Positions 51,796-61,500 of a stretch of DNA of 64,000 nt are shown here, one piece after another (the first letter of the stretch is position 1; every line of letters starts with the position of its first letter). The stretch is taken from positions 11,532,001-11,596,000 of the forward strand of contig NZ_CP085193.1 of NCBI RefSeq assembly GCF_024298965.1, in the 5' to 3' direction. Position numbers and translations under genes: made by a program. A model generated the notes under the pieces. That model saw only the letters and a program-made list of their open reading frames with translations. It was not told the origin of the DNA and made no database searches. This DNA is from Streptomyces rapamycinicus NRRL 5491 (GTDB lineage: Bacteria; Actinomycetota; Actinomycetes; Streptomycetales; Streptomycetaceae).

Positions 51796-53460
51796 TCATC
51801 GGCGCCGCTCACCGTCGCTACGGGTCCGCCGGAGCGTGAAGGTGTCCACGGGCTCGATACGGCCGTAGAGCCCGGTGACCGCGTAGTAGGTCACCGACAT
51901 GGTGGTGGGGCCGCCCGGCCTGGTGCCGGGGTCGACGGTGAACGCGGCGAAACCGTAGGGGTTCACCCGGTCGCGCACCGCCGACCACGGGGCCGCCTCC
52001 GTCACATAGACCGGGGTTTTCCGGCCGTTCGCACCGGTGTCGCCGACACCGGTGATGACATTGCACCGAGGGGTGTCGAACAGGACGTCCATCGACGGGA
52101 TCGAGGTGCCACCGCCACCGATGACCATGTGCACCGTTCCCGCGCCGGTGTCCACCAGATCGGTACGGGTGGCGGCGGGGGTCGGCGTCATCGTGTCGTT
52201 GGGCTCCCGGCCACGGATCGGGTGGGAGCGCTCGTAGTGGTGTTCATGGCCGCAGACGACCAGGTCGACGCCGTACTTGTCGAAGAGCGGCAGCCACTCC
52301 TGCCGGATGCCGAGGTCGGCGCCGTTGCCCGGGTGGTCGGCCGTGGAGACGACCACCTGGTGCATGACGACCACGATCCAGTCGATGTCCCGGTCGGCCC
52401 GGGCCCGGCTGAGCTCGGCCTCCAGCCAGCGCCGCTGCGCCCCGCCGGAGTAGCCCCGCACATAGGTGTTCCCGGCGTCCTGAAGGGCCACGTCGTCATT
52501 GGCCAGGCTCACCACGCGCACCGAGCCGACGGTGAAGGCGTACCACAGCCCCTGGGTCTCGTCGTCGCCACCGTTGCCGGGCAGTGAGAAGTACGCCTGG
52601 TAGGCGGCGAACCCGATCGGCCCGTTGCCCAGCTCGTTCTCGTGGTTGCCCGCCGCGGGCATCCACGGCCGGAACCGCGAGGACCGGCTGGTCATGTCGA
52701 ACCAGTCCGCCCAGGTGCGCAGCCGGTCCTCGGACAGATTGGCGTAGCACAGATCGCCGTTGATGAGGTGGAACAGGGGCGCGACCCGCTCGACGGCGGT
52801 GGTCACGTCGTTGGCGTACGGCGAGCCGAGGTTGTCGTTGAGATAGGTGAGCTTCTCGGTGATCTTCGGCGGCTTGGGGCCGTTCAGCTTGCCCACCGTG
52901 GGCGTGCCCTGGTCGCCGAAGCTGGTGAAGGTGAACGGCGCCCGGCCCGCCGGCCCGGTGCGGAACGACCCCGCCTCCGGCGTCGCCCCGTCGTGGACTG
53001 CGGCGTAGACGTAGTCGGTGCCGGGGCGCAGCCGGCCCAGCCGGGCGTGGTGGACATACACGCTCTGCCGGGACTTGGCGTCGCGGTAGAAGGTGGTCCG
53101 CGCGGTGACCTCGGTGCCCATGCCCTGGGACGGGGTGCCGAGCATGACACGCGGCCGTCTCACCGGGACCGGTGTCTGCCAGGACACCACGACCTCCCGG
53201 GCGGCGTCGGCCCCGAACTGCAGATGCGGCCCGCTCACCGGTGGCGTCCCGGACCCCTCCGGCCGGGTCCACAGCACCGGCGAGGCCGCCACCGCCTCCT
53301 GCTGGGACAGATATGTGCCCGCACCGGCCGCCGCGGCGCCCGCCACGCCCAGCAGCTCCCGGCGGCTCACCCGGGACGTGGCGGATGCGGTGGCCGCCGT
53401 CGCCGATCCGGTGGCCGGCGCGGCCGATGGGGTGGCCGTGTTCTTCGGTGTCGTCGTCAT
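51796..53460 (-). CDS. Tat-exported purple acid phosphatase-like metallophosphoesterase
   Basis: A 554-residue secreted phosphatase. The twin-arginine signal SRVSRRELLGVAGAAAAGAG follows an Ala/Thr-rich leader. An N-terminal fibronectin-like domain (PHLQFGADAAREVVVSWQTP to FRTGP) precedes the dimetal catalytic domain with FGDQG, NGDLCYANLSED, AGNHENE, VVVMHQ and CGHEHHYERSHP. Cytoplasmic metal loading explains Tat export. It probably releases phosphate from organic monoesters in the medium. No PHO box is evident to me in the 170-bp upstream gap. Confidence 0.9.
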   Translation of the reverse strand: MTTTPKNTATPSAAPATGSATAATASATSRVSRRELLGVAGAAAAGAGTYLSQQEAVAASPVLWTRPEGSGTPPVSGPHLQFGADAAREVVVSWQTPVPVRRPRVMLGTPSQGMGTEVTARTTFYRDAKSRQSVYVHHARLGRLRPGTDYVYAAVHDGATPEAGSFRTGPAGRAPFTFTSFGDQGTPTVGKLNGPKPPKITEKLTYLNDNLGSPYANDVTTAVERVAPLFHLINGDLCYANLSEDRLRTWADWFDMTSRSSRFRPWMPAAGNHENELGNGPIGFAAYQAYFSLPGNGGDDETQGLWYAFTVGSVRVVSLANDDVALQDAGNTYVRGYSGGAQRRWLEAELSRARADRDIDWIVVVMHQVVVSTADHPGNGADLGIRQEWLPLFDKYGVDLVVCGHEHHYERSHPIRGREPNDTMTPTPAATRTDLVDTGAGTVHMVIGGGGTSIPSMDVLFDTPRCNVITGVGDTGANGRKTPVYVTEAAPWSAVRDRVNPYGFAAFTVDPGTRPGGPTTMSVTYYAVTGLYGRIEPVDTFTLRRTRSDGERRR

Positions 53461-53630
53461 GGGGCCGAAGCTCCCACGCGCCCGCCGTCGCCGGACACCG
53501 TGGCGCCGTGAACAGCGCGGTACGGCGGGCTACCGGCGGACGACCGGACGGCGAACCCCGACAACCATCTGGGTGGACGGTGGCGGATGCGCGTTGCCAT
53601 CGGCGGTGGCGGCGCCGCACGCTGGTGTCC

Positions 53631-54116
53631 GTGAGCGATCGGGACGAGGAATTGCGCGGGCTGGACGTGGTGCTGCGGGAGCTGCGCCACGCCCGGCACG
53701 GGCTGTACGGACCGCTGGTGCGGGAGCGCTTCCTGGGCGGGCTGCCCGCCGGTGTCACCCCGACCGGCTACCGGGTGCTGCGCCTCGTCGAGGCCAGCAC
53801 CCCACCGCCGCCCACCGTGTCCGACATCGCCGCCCTGCTGCTGTCCGACCGGGCCCGCGCCGTGCGCGTCGTGGACCGGCTGGCGGCGGCGGGGCTGGTG
53901 ACCCGGGTGCGGGACACCGTGGACCGGCGGATACGGAGGGTGGCGCTGACCGACACCGGGCGCCGCCATGTCGCCCTGGCGGCCGCCCGGCGGACCCGGC
54001 TGCTCGGCGAGGCCGTCGCGGACTGGCCGGACGAGGACCTCGCCCGGCTGACGGACTGCCTGGAGCGGCTCAACGCCTCCGTGGCCCGCCATCTCCCGGT
54101 GCCCGGCGACCGGTGA
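53631..54116 (+). CDS. MarR family transcriptional regulator
   Basis: A 161-residue winged-helix regulator. The core reads LRLVEASTPPPPTVSDIAALLLSDRARAVRVVDRLAAAGLVTRVRDTVDRRIRRVALTDTGRRH, including the D-x-R-wing motif (DTVDRRIRRVALT) typical of MarR. Starts GTG 53631 or GTG 53625 lack a clear ribosome site, so the transcript may be leaderless. It faces the phosphatase gene divergently across 170 bp and is convergent with the lyase gene. Confidence 0.82.
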   Translation: MSDRDEELRGLDVVLRELRHARHGLYGPLVRERFLGGLPAGVTPTGYRVLRLVEASTPPPPTVSDIAALLLSDRARAVRVVDRLAAAGLVTRVRDTVDRRIRRVALTDTGRRHVALAAARRTRLLGEAVADWPDEDLARLTDCLERLNASVARHLPVPGDR

Positions 54117-54122
54117 CGTCGG

Positions 54123-54971
54123 CTACGCCTTGGACGCCCGGAAGTTCCGGAACAGCAGATAGGTGTCGAGGATGTCCGACGAGGCGCTTTCGACCGAGCG
54201 GTAGATGCCCCACTTGGGCCGCTGGTAGTCGTCCTGGTCGGGCATCTTCACATTGGACATGCTGCCCTGGACCGCCACCGGGGCGCCGGACCCGGTGCCG
54301 TTGCGCACCACGCAGGCCGCCTTGCCGTTCGAGCCGACGGTGAAACTCCACTCGATGGTGATCCACTTGTTGCGCAGCGGTGCGAGGTTGGTCGAGGCGA
54401 TGTCCGGTGAGCCGGAGTTGGCGTACGCACGCGCCCGCAGCAGTTCCGTACTGCCGCTGCGGCCCAGGTCCAGGGTGATGTACGGACCGCCGTTGTCCAC
54501 CGGGGTCTTGGTCTGGAAGATATGGGTGAACTTGCTGGTGCCGTGCAGCGAGGTGGGCATGAACATCTCGTAGCTGAGGCTCCACGTCTCACCGTCGCGC
54601 ATCTTCAGGGCGGAGCCGCCCTGCACCATGCCCTTGGACTCGGTGCGCTGGCGGTCGCCGCCCCCGGTGGTGTCCCGGTCGTCCTTCCAGATGTTGAAGC
54701 GGTAGTGGTCACCACCCTCGACGATCACGTACTTCCGGTCGGGGTGAGCGCCGCCTCGGTCGGCCTCGATGCCCTCGAACGCCTTGAGCCCGTCGCTGGA
54801 CGGGTCAGGATGCCAGAGCAACTGCGCGGCCGCGGCGCGCGAGGCGGCGGAGGCCGGGGTGGCGCCCGAGGTCAGCTGTCCGAGGGCGATCGGTGTTCCG
54901 ACGGCTGCCGCGGCCATCGAACCGAGGACCCGGCGGCGGCTCAACGGGCGGGGAGGGGGGAGTTCTGCCAT
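54123..54971 (-). CDS. Tat-exported polysaccharide lyase-like protein (heparin lyase I family fold)
   Basis: A 282-residue secreted protein. The Tat signal LSRRRVLGSMAAAAVGTPIALG is followed by a jelly-roll domain: YVIVEGGDHYRFNIWKDD, TWSLSYEMFMPTSLHGTSKFTHIFQTKT, YITLDLGRSGSTELLRARAY, WITIEWSFTVGSNG, KWGIYRS. This order is characteristic of the Polysacc_lyase (PF14099-type) group of bacterial lyases and beta-glucanase-like proteins. The exact polymer is unknown. AGGAAGG precedes ATG 54971. Inverted and direct repeats upstream suggest sugar-responsive control. Confidence 0.78.
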   Translation of the reverse strand: MAELPPPRPLSRRRVLGSMAAAAVGTPIALGQLTSGATPASAASRAAAAQLLWHPDPSSDGLKAFEGIEADRGGAHPDRKYVIVEGGDHYRFNIWKDDRDTTGGGDRQRTESKGMVQGGSALKMRDGETWSLSYEMFMPTSLHGTSKFTHIFQTKTPVDNGGPYITLDLGRSGSTELLRARAYANSGSPDIASTNLAPLRNKWITIEWSFTVGSNGKAACVVRNGTGSGAPVAVQGSMSNVKMPDQDDYQRPKWGIYRSVESASSDILDTYLLFRNFRASKA

Positions 54972-55029
54972 GGTCGTTGACTTCCTTCCTGATCCGGTAA
55001 AGGAGTGGCGTGCTCATGGCGCACCACGC

Positions 55030-55058
55030 AGATTGGACCGGACCAAATGGACCGTCAA
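55030..55058 (-). promoter_or_regulatory. Candidate promoter with three GGTCC repeats
   Basis: On the minus strand TTGACG (55058-55053) is followed after 17 bp by CAATCT (55035-55030). The spacer holds three GGTCC direct repeats, two of them within TTGG-TCCGGT-CCAA. It lies 59 bp upstream of the lyase start. A GntR- or LacI-type repressor could bind here. Confidence 0.35.
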
Positions 55059-55089
55059 GGCTCACGGGTGGTTCTTTACCCGAGAATTG

Positions 55090-55105
55090 GTTCAGGTAGC
55101 TGAAC
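55090..55105. promoter_or_regulatory. Inverted repeat upstream of lyase gene
   Basis: GTTCAG-GTAG-CTGAAC, perfect 6-bp arms around 4 bp. It lies upstream of the candidate lyase promoter and 114 bp before the divergent TetR gene. The binding protein is unknown. Confidence 0.4.
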
Positions 55106-55180
55106 AAAATCTGACGCCTTCTGGCGTATATGGTGGCATCTCCGTCCCTCATTTTGAGCGTTTGTTCGTTCTTATGAACT

Positions 55181-55197
55181 CGTAGACAGTGTCTACG
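55181..55197. promoter_or_regulatory. Candidate TetR operator 1 (GTAGACA type)
   Basis: Perfect palindrome CGTAGACA-G-TGTCTACG, 22 bp before the TetR start codon. It shares its half-sites with the second copy centred 24 bp downstream. Confidence 0.75.
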
Positions 55198-55205
55198 CAC
55201 CTCTG

Positions 55206-55220
55206 GTAGACAGTGTCTAT
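55206..55220. promoter_or_regulatory. Candidate TetR operator 2, overlapping the start codon
   Basis: GTAGACA-G-TGTCTAT, one mismatch at the edge; its last two bases are the first two of ATG 55219. Binding here should block transcription or initiation directly, giving tight autorepression of the TetR-exporter operon. Confidence 0.75.
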
Positions 55221-55809
55221 GGCTGAGCGTGAGCAGGACACAGGTCTCCGGTCCCGGTTGGTGGACGTTGGAGTGCAACTGGTGGACGAGGAGGGCGTCG
55301 GGGCCCTTTCGCTGCGGGAGATCGCCCGCCGGGCCGGGGTGTCCCACGGGGCCCCGCGGCGGTATTTCCCGACGCACCTGTCCCTGCTGTCCGCCATCGC
55401 GCGCCGCGGCTTCGAGAGCCTGGCCGCCCAGGCCGGTGAGGTGATCGCCGCCCATGAGGGTGATCCGCGTGAGCAGTTGACGGCGCTGGCGCGGAGCTGG
55501 CTCGACTTCGCGCGGACCGACTGCGGCATGTTCGAGCTGATGTTCCGTCACGATCTGCTGGAGAGCGGCCATTTGGGCCTGCGGGAGACGAGCCTGCCGC
55601 TTTTCGCCACCCTCGTCGACCTGGTCGCCAGGGCGCGGCCGGACTCCGGCACGGAGCCACGGATCGTCGCGGGCGCGCTGTGGGCGAATCTGCACGGCAT
55701 CGCCCAGCTGTGGGGCTGGGGCAGCCTTCAGCTCGCGGTGGGGGGCGACGACCCCGAGCCGCTGCTGCGGGCCGCGCTCGACGCACACCTCGGCCCGGAG
55801 GCCCGATGA
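55219..55809 (+). CDS. TetR family transcriptional repressor
   Basis: A 196-residue regulator. The HTH (about 10-55) includes LVDVGVQLVDEEGVGALSLREIARRAGVSHGAPRRYFPTHLSLLSAIA. The C-terminal ligand domain has LARSWLDFARTDCGMFELMFRHDLL. It is coupled by an ATGA overlap to an MFS exporter gene. Two near-identical palindromes just upstream, one touching the start codon, indicate autoregulation of the pair. The inducer is probably a compound exported by the partner. Confidence 0.92.
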   Translation: MAEREQDTGLRSRLVDVGVQLVDEEGVGALSLREIARRAGVSHGAPRRYFPTHLSLLSAIARRGFESLAAQAGEVIAAHEGDPREQLTALARSWLDFARTDCGMFELMFRHDLLESGHLGLRETSLPLFATLVDLVARARPDSGTEPRIVAGALWANLHGIAQLWGWGSLQLAVGGDDPEPLLRAALDAHLGPEAR

Positions 55810-57335
55810 ACTCCCCGCGCGGACGGCGCCTCACCCTCGTCGCGAGCGTCACCGGGGCCGTGATCGTCGCACTGGACGGCACCGTGCTGACCGTCGCCCA
55901 GCCCCGGCTGCAACGGGACCTGGATGCCACGTTCGCCCAGGTCCAGTGGACCAGTACCGGATATCTGATCGCCGTGGCGAGTCTGCTGGTCTTCGCGGGC
56001 CGCCTCGGCGACCGCTACGGCCATCGGCGCGTCTTCGCCCTCGGAATGCTGGGCTTCGGCGCCGCCTCGGCGGGCATCGGGCTCGCGGGCGGCATCGGCT
56101 GGGTGATCGGACTGCGGGTCGCCCAGGGGGTCTTCGGGGCGCTGCTGCAACCCGCCACCCTCGGGATGCTGCGGGCCGCGTATCCGCCCGACCGGCTCGG
56201 CAGGCCCGTCGCGGTGCGGACCGCCGCCATCGGGCTGGCGGCCGTGGCCGGTCCGCTGGCCGGCGGGGCACTGACCACCCATCTGGGGTGGCGGGCGGTG
56301 TTCTTCGTCAATGTCGCGCCCGCCCTCGCCATGGGGCTGGTGGCACTCGCCGTCCGCGCCCCTTCGGCACTTGCCTTCCAGACCCCGGCGGCACTCGCGG
56401 TCCACGCCCCGGCGGTGCCCCGTGAGACCGCCCGGCCGAGGCTCGATCTGCCCGGTGCGGGCCTGCTCGCGGTGGCGCTCGCCGGGCTGGTGCACACGCT
56501 CGTCGGCATCCCCGAAACCGGCTGGACGGTGGCGACCGCGCTCGGGCTCGGCTGCGCCGTGGTGGCCGGGGGCGTCTTCGTACGGCATGAGCGCCGGACG
56601 GCGGATCCGCTGGTGCCGCCCGGCGTGCTGCGGTCGGGCGCCGCGGGCCCGGCGCTCGGTGTGCTGGTGGCCGCGTCGGCCGCACTGTTCGGGGCGCTGT
56701 TCCTCGGCACGTACTACCTCCAGGACGCGCTCGCGCTTGATCCGCTCGACAGCGGGCTGCGGGCGCTGCCGCTCGCGGCGATGATGGTGCTGGCCGCGCC
56801 GGTGGCGGCGATGCTGACGCGTCGTCAGGGGCCTCGCCGGACGGCGGTGGCGGGGATGGTTCTGGTGGCGGCCGGTGTGCTGCTGATGTCCCGTCTCGGC
56901 CGGGGCTCGGGCGCCGAGGCGATCGGTGGCTGCTTCCTCCTGCTGGGCGCGGGCTTCGCCACCGTGATGGTCACCGCGACCACCGTCGTCGTACGCGACG
57001 CGTCCGTGGACACCGCCGGGGTGGCGGGCGGGCTCCAGCAGACCGCCATGAACATCGGGCCCGCGCTGGGAGTCGCCGCCGCGACCACGCTGATGAGCGT
57101 GGCCGGGCGGGGCGACACCGCCGGACGGCCGCCCGGCGACGGGCCGCGCTTTGCGGCCGATGTCTTCCTCTCGGCGATGGGACCGGCGCTGACGGTCCTC
57201 GCGGCCGTGGCCGCGGCCGGTGTGCTGCCGGCCGCCATGCTGCCGGGCCGTGCGGCGGCGCGGCGGCCCGGGGATCAGCCGGTGGAAGAGCTCCCGGACG
57301 GACCCCCGAGGTCCGAGATCGCGTCGAGCGCCTGA
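55806..57335 (+). CDS. MFS drug exporter (DHA2/EmrB-type)
   Basis: A 509-residue, 14-helix-type antiporter. Motif ALDGTVLTVAQPRL in helix 1 and GRLGDRYGHRRVF in loop 2-3 are characteristic of DHA2 multidrug exporters, as is GLQQTAMNIGPALGVAAATTL late in the protein. It likely exports an antibiotic or toxic metabolite with proton exchange under control of the coupled TetR. Its last 61 bp overlap the convergent Dabb-domain gene. Confidence 0.92.
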   Translation: MNSPRGRRLTLVASVTGAVIVALDGTVLTVAQPRLQRDLDATFAQVQWTSTGYLIAVASLLVFAGRLGDRYGHRRVFALGMLGFGAASAGIGLAGGIGWVIGLRVAQGVFGALLQPATLGMLRAAYPPDRLGRPVAVRTAAIGLAAVAGPLAGGALTTHLGWRAVFFVNVAPALAMGLVALAVRAPSALAFQTPAALAVHAPAVPRETARPRLDLPGAGLLAVALAGLVHTLVGIPETGWTVATALGLGCAVVAGGVFVRHERRTADPLVPPGVLRSGAAGPALGVLVAASAALFGALFLGTYYLQDALALDPLDSGLRALPLAAMMVLAAPVAAMLTRRQGPRRTAVAGMVLVAAGVLLMSRLGRGSGAEAIGGCFLLLGAGFATVMVTATTVVVRDASVDTAGVAGGLQQTAMNIGPALGVAAATTLMSVAGRGDTAGRPPGDGPRFAADVFLSAMGPALTVLAAVAAAGVLPAAMLPGRAAARRPGDQPVEELPDGPPRSEIASSA

Positions 57336-57694
57336 CCCCACCGCGGGTGCGTCGCCACCTTCCTCAGATGCATGCCCATGACCCGTTCGCCGAGGGTGGG
57401 GTCCATGTCGTCCGACAGCTGGAACGCCGAGAGCTTCGCGATATGGGGAAGGATCTCGTCGTCACCCGCGATATGCACCGGGTCGTGCAGGTACCGGTCC
57501 AGCGCCTCCAGATCGGCCACCGCCGCGCAGTAGGCGTGGGTGAAGCCCTCGGCGGAGTCGCCGAGGAACTGGCCGGCGGTGGAGAACGAGACCGCCTCCA
57601 CCCCGCCCGTCCGGCGCATCGCCGCCAGAACCTTGGCCTTCTCCTTCTCCGTCGTGCCGTCCTTGAAGCTGAACCGCAACACATTGACCAGCAT
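57275..57694 (-). CDS. Dabb (stress-responsive alpha/beta barrel) domain protein
   Basis: A 139-residue protein. VNVLRFSFKDGTTEKEKAKVLAAMRRTGGVEAVSFSTAGQFLGDSAEGFTHAYCAAVADLEALDRYLHDPVHIAGDDEILPHI is a Dabb ferredoxin-like domain; relatives include polyketide cyclases such as olivetolic acid cyclase and many of unknown role. The last 35 residues go beyond the domain and overlap the exporter gene. AAGGGAA precedes ATG 57694. It is divergent from a TetR gene, with duplicated operators between them, and is that repressor's likely target. Confidence 0.82.
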   Translation of the reverse strand: MLVNVLRFSFKDGTTEKEKAKVLAAMRRTGGVEAVSFSTAGQFLGDSAEGFTHAYCAAVADLEALDRYLHDPVHIAGDDEILPHIAKLSAFQLSDDMDPTLGERVMGMHLRKVATHPRWGQALDAISDLGGPSGSSSTG

Positions 57695-57713
57695 GGGTAG
57701 TTCCCTTCGTATA

Positions 57714-57729
57714 TGAACTGGCGGGTTCA
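57714..57729. promoter_or_regulatory. Candidate TetR operator A (TGAAC-N6-GTTCA)
   Basis: Perfect inverted repeat TGAAC-TGGCGG-GTTCA, 20 bp before the Dabb gene start. It has the same arms and spacing as operator B 60 bp away. Confidence 0.72.
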
Positions 57730-57773
57730 AATTAGTGGCCCGATCGGTCAATGAACAAGAGGGTTGAGATTCT

Positions 57774-57789
57774 TGAACCCATGAGTTCA
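57774..57789. promoter_or_regulatory. Candidate TetR operator B (TGAAC-N6-GTTCA)
   Basis: Perfect inverted repeat TGAAC-CCATGA-GTTCA, 31 bp before the TetR start at 57820. It contains the alternative ATG 57781, which argues that the downstream ATG is the true start. Confidence 0.72.
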
Positions 57790-57819
57790 GTTCGAGGTGT
57801 CGTGGGATACGATGCGCGG

Positions 57820-58482
57820 ATGACGGCAGTGACAGCCTCGTCCGGGCGTAAGGTTCCGCGAGGGCGCATCGACAAGCGGCAGGCGATCCTTGACGCCGCG
57901 TTCACCGTCTTCGCGCGCCGGGGGTACGCACAGTCGTGTGTCCAGGAGATCGCGAATGAGGCGGGGGTCGCCAAGCCCACGGTGTACAACCACCTCACCG
58001 ACAAGGAGACCTTGTTCCGCCATGCCATCGAGGCCGCCGCCGATGCCGTGATGGCGGAGAACCTCGCCGTCGTCGAGCGGCTGCGCGAGCCGGGCGACGA
58101 TCTGCGCGCCGCCCTGGAGGACATGGCGTACCGGATGCTCCAGGTGTGCTGCGGTGAGCGGTCCCGTGCGCTACGGCGGCTCACCTACGCCCAGGCGGCC
58201 GACTTCCCCGATCTGATCGAGACCGTCCAGGGGCGTACGGCCATCCGGCTCGGTGAGGCGCTGGCCGACCGGCTGGCCCGGCTGTCGCTGTCCGGGCGGC
58301 TGCGGCCGGGTGATCCGGCGCAGGCCGCGGAGCAGTTGCTCGCGCTGCTCACCGGCCCCATGGAGGTGAGGTCCCGGCTGGGCACCCACAAGGTCGCCAC
58401 GGCCGAGACGCGCACGGTCGCCCGGTCCGCGGTGGACACCTTTCTGCGGGCATACGGAACCGCCGCCACCGGCCACCCCTGA
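57820..58482 (+). CDS. TetR family transcriptional repressor
   Basis: A 220-residue regulator. The HTH (about 18-62) includes DKRQAILDAAFTVFARRGYAQSCVQEIANEAGVAKPTVYNHLTDKETLFRHAIE, and the C-terminal domain is the common TetR_C type with ERSRALRRLTYAQAADFPDLIETV. ATG 57820 (MTAVTASSGRKVPRG) is chosen over ATG 57781, which lies inside an operator. Divergent from the Dabb gene, it probably controls both genes through the two TGAAC-N6-GTTCA sites. Confidence 0.9.
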   Translation: MTAVTASSGRKVPRGRIDKRQAILDAAFTVFARRGYAQSCVQEIANEAGVAKPTVYNHLTDKETLFRHAIEAAADAVMAENLAVVERLREPGDDLRAALEDMAYRMLQVCCGERSRALRRLTYAQAADFPDLIETVQGRTAIRLGEALADRLARLSLSGRLRPGDPAQAAEQLLALLTGPMEVRSRLGTHKVATAETRTVARSAVDTFLRAYGTAATGHP

Positions 58483-58533
58483 CCCGAGGGCCGGGGGGAC
58501 CGGTGGCGGCGGCGTGTGGCGGGTGTGCTCGGC

Positions 58534-61500
58534 TCAGCTCAGGGCGACCAGCAGATCGCCGCCCTCCACCTGCTGAATCGTGTTGATGGCGATGCGCGAC
58601 ACGGTCCCGCCCTTCGGGGCCGCGATGGTGGCCTCCATCTTCATCGCCTCGATCGTGCCGATGGTGGCACCGGCCTCCACCTGATCGCCCTCGGCCACCG
58701 CCAGTGTCACCACACCCGCGAAGGGCGCCGCCACATGGCCGGGGTCGCTCCGGTCGGCCTTCTCGGTGGCCGGCACATCGGAGGCCGCCGAGGTGTCCCG
58801 CACCTGGACCGGGCGCAACTGCCCGTTCAGCGAGGCCATCACCGTGCGCATGCCGCGCTCGTCGGCGTCGCCGATGGCCTCCAGCTCGATCAGCAGCCGG
58901 ACACCGGGCTCGAGGTCCACCGTGTACTCGTGCCGCGGGCGCAGCCCGTAGAAGAAGTCCTTGCTGTCCAGCACGCTGGTGTCGCCATGGGCCTGCCGGT
59001 GCGCCTCGAACTCCTTGGTCGGGCCGGGGAACAGCAGCCGGTTCAGCGTGGCCCGCGGATCCTTCTCCAACTGCTCCCGGTCCTCCGTGGACAGCTCCGC
59101 GGCCACCGGCTTGGCGGCGGCACGGCCCTCCAGCGCCTTGCCGCGGAACGGCTCGGGCCAGCCGCCCGGCGGATTGCCCAGCTCGCCGCGGAGGAACCCG
59201 ATGACCGAGTCCGGGATGTCGTACCGGCCCGGCTCCGCCTCGAAGTCCTCCGGCGACACCCCCGCCCCCACCAGGTGCAGCGCGAGGTCGCCGACCACCT
59301 TCGACGACGGGGTGACCTTCACCAGATGACCCAGGATCCGGTCCGCCGCGGTGTACATCGCCTCGATGTCCTCGAAGCGGTCGCCGAGCCCCAGCGCGAT
59401 GGCCTGGGTGCGCAGATTGGACAGCTGACCGCCGGGGATCTCGTGGTGGTACACCCGTCCGGTCGGCGAGGCGAGACCCGCCTCGAACGGTGCGTAGATC
59501 TTGCGCACGGCCTCCCAGTACGGCTCCAGTCCGCCGATCGCCTCGAGGTCGAGCCCGGTCGGCCGGTCGGAGTGGTCGGTGGCGGCCACGATCGCCGACA
59601 GCGACGGCTGCGAGGTGGTGCCCGCCATGGAGGCCACCGCGCCGTCCACCGCGTCCGCACCGGCCTGGACCGCCGCGAGATAGGTGGCGAGCTGACCGCC
59701 CGCGGTGTCATGGGTGTGGATGTGCACCGGCAGGTCGAACTCCCGGCGCAGCGCGGAGACCAGCTTCACCGCGGCCGGGGCGCGCAGCAGTCCCGCCATG
59801 TCCTTGATGGCCAGCACATGCGCGCCCGCGTCCACGATCTGCTCGGCGAGCCGCAGATAGTAGTCGAGGGTGTAGAGCCGCTCCGAGGGATCGGACAGGT
59901 CGGAGGTGTAGCAGAGCGCCACCTCGGCGATCGCGGAGTTGGTCTCCCGTACCGCGTCGATCGCGGGCCGCATCTGCCCGATGTCGTTCAGCGCGTCGAA
60001 GATCCGGAAGATGTCGATCCCGGTGGCCGTGGCCTCCCGTACGAAGGAGGTGGTCACCTCCGTCGGGTACGGCGTGTAGCCCACGGTGTTGCGACCGCGC
60101 AGCAGCATCTGGAGACAGATGTTGGGCACCGCCTCGCGCAGCTTGGCCAGCCGCTCCCAGGGGTCCTCGGCGAGGAAGCGCAGCGCCACGTCGTAGGTGG
60201 CCCCGCCCCAGCACTCCAGCGACAGCAGCTGTGGCACGGTCCGCGCCACCACCGGGGCCACGGCCAGCAGGTCCTTGCTGCGGACCCGGGTGGCCAGCAG
60301 CGACTGGTGCGCGTCCCGGAAGGTGGTGTCGGTGATACCGATGGTGGGCGACTCGCGCAGCCGGCGCGCGAAGCCCTCCGGACCCAGCTCGGTGAGCAGC
60401 TGCTTGGAGCCGGCGGGCGGCTCGGTGTCCGGCACCGGGGGCAGCTTGGTGGTCGCGTCGATCAGATGGGGCCGCTCGCCATGGGGCTTGTTCACCGTGA
60501 TGTCGGCGAGATAGGTGAGCAGCTTGGTGCCGCGGTCGGCGGAGTGGCGCGCCGTCAGCAGATGCGGCCGCTGCTCGATGAACGAGGTGGTGACCTGCCC
60601 GGCCCGGAAGTCCGGATCGTCCAGCACCGCCTGGAGGAAGGGGATGTTGGTGGACACCCCGCGGATGCGGAACTCGGCCACCGCGCGCCGGGCGCGGCCG
60701 ACCGCGGTGGCGAAGTCCCGCCCCCGGCAGGTCAGCTTGACCAGCATCGAGTCGAAATGGGCGCTGATCTCCGCACCGGAGTGGGTGGTGCCACCGTCCA
60801 GCCGGATGCCCGAGCCGCCCGGGGAGCGGTACGCGCTGATCATCCCGGTGTCCGGGCGGAAGCCGTTGGCCGGGTCCTCGGTGGTGATCCGGCACTGCAG
60901 CGCCGCCCCCCGCAGATAGACGGTGTCCTGGGCGAGGCCGAGGTCGGACAGCGTCTGACCGGCGGCGATCCGCAGCTGGGACTGGACGAGATCCACATCG
61001 GTGATCTCCTCGGTCACCGTGTGCTCGACCTGGATCCGCGGATTCATCTCGATGAACACATGGCGGCCGTCGCGGTCCAGCAGGAACTCCACCGTACCGG
61101 CGTTGCGATAGCCGATCTCCCGGGCGAACTTCACCGCGTCCTCGCAGATCCGGGCCCGCAGCTCCGGATCGAGGTTGGGCGCGGGGGCCAGCTCGATCAC
61201 CTTCTGGTGGCGCCGCTGCACCGAACAGTCGCGCTCGAAGAGATGGATGACACCGCCCTGCCCGTCGGCGAGGATCTGCACCTCGATATGGCGGGGCTCC
61301 ACCACCGCCTTCTCCAGGAAGACCGTGGAGTCACCGAAGGCGGACTCGGCCTCCCGCGCCGCCGCTTCGATGGACTCGCGCAGCGTCTCCCGGCTCTCGA
61401 CCCTGCGCATCCCGCGCCCGCCGCCACCGGCGACGGCCTTGACGAACACCGGGAAGCCGAGCTCGTCCGCGGCCCGGACCAGCTCGTCCACATCGGTCGA

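Noticed and set aside
55033..55053. Possible DasR site (TGGTCCGGTCCA) upstream of the lyase gene
   Set aside because: It matches the TGGTCTAGACCA core at only 9 of 12 positions, with mismatches at the centre. I kept it only as an unassigned repeat.
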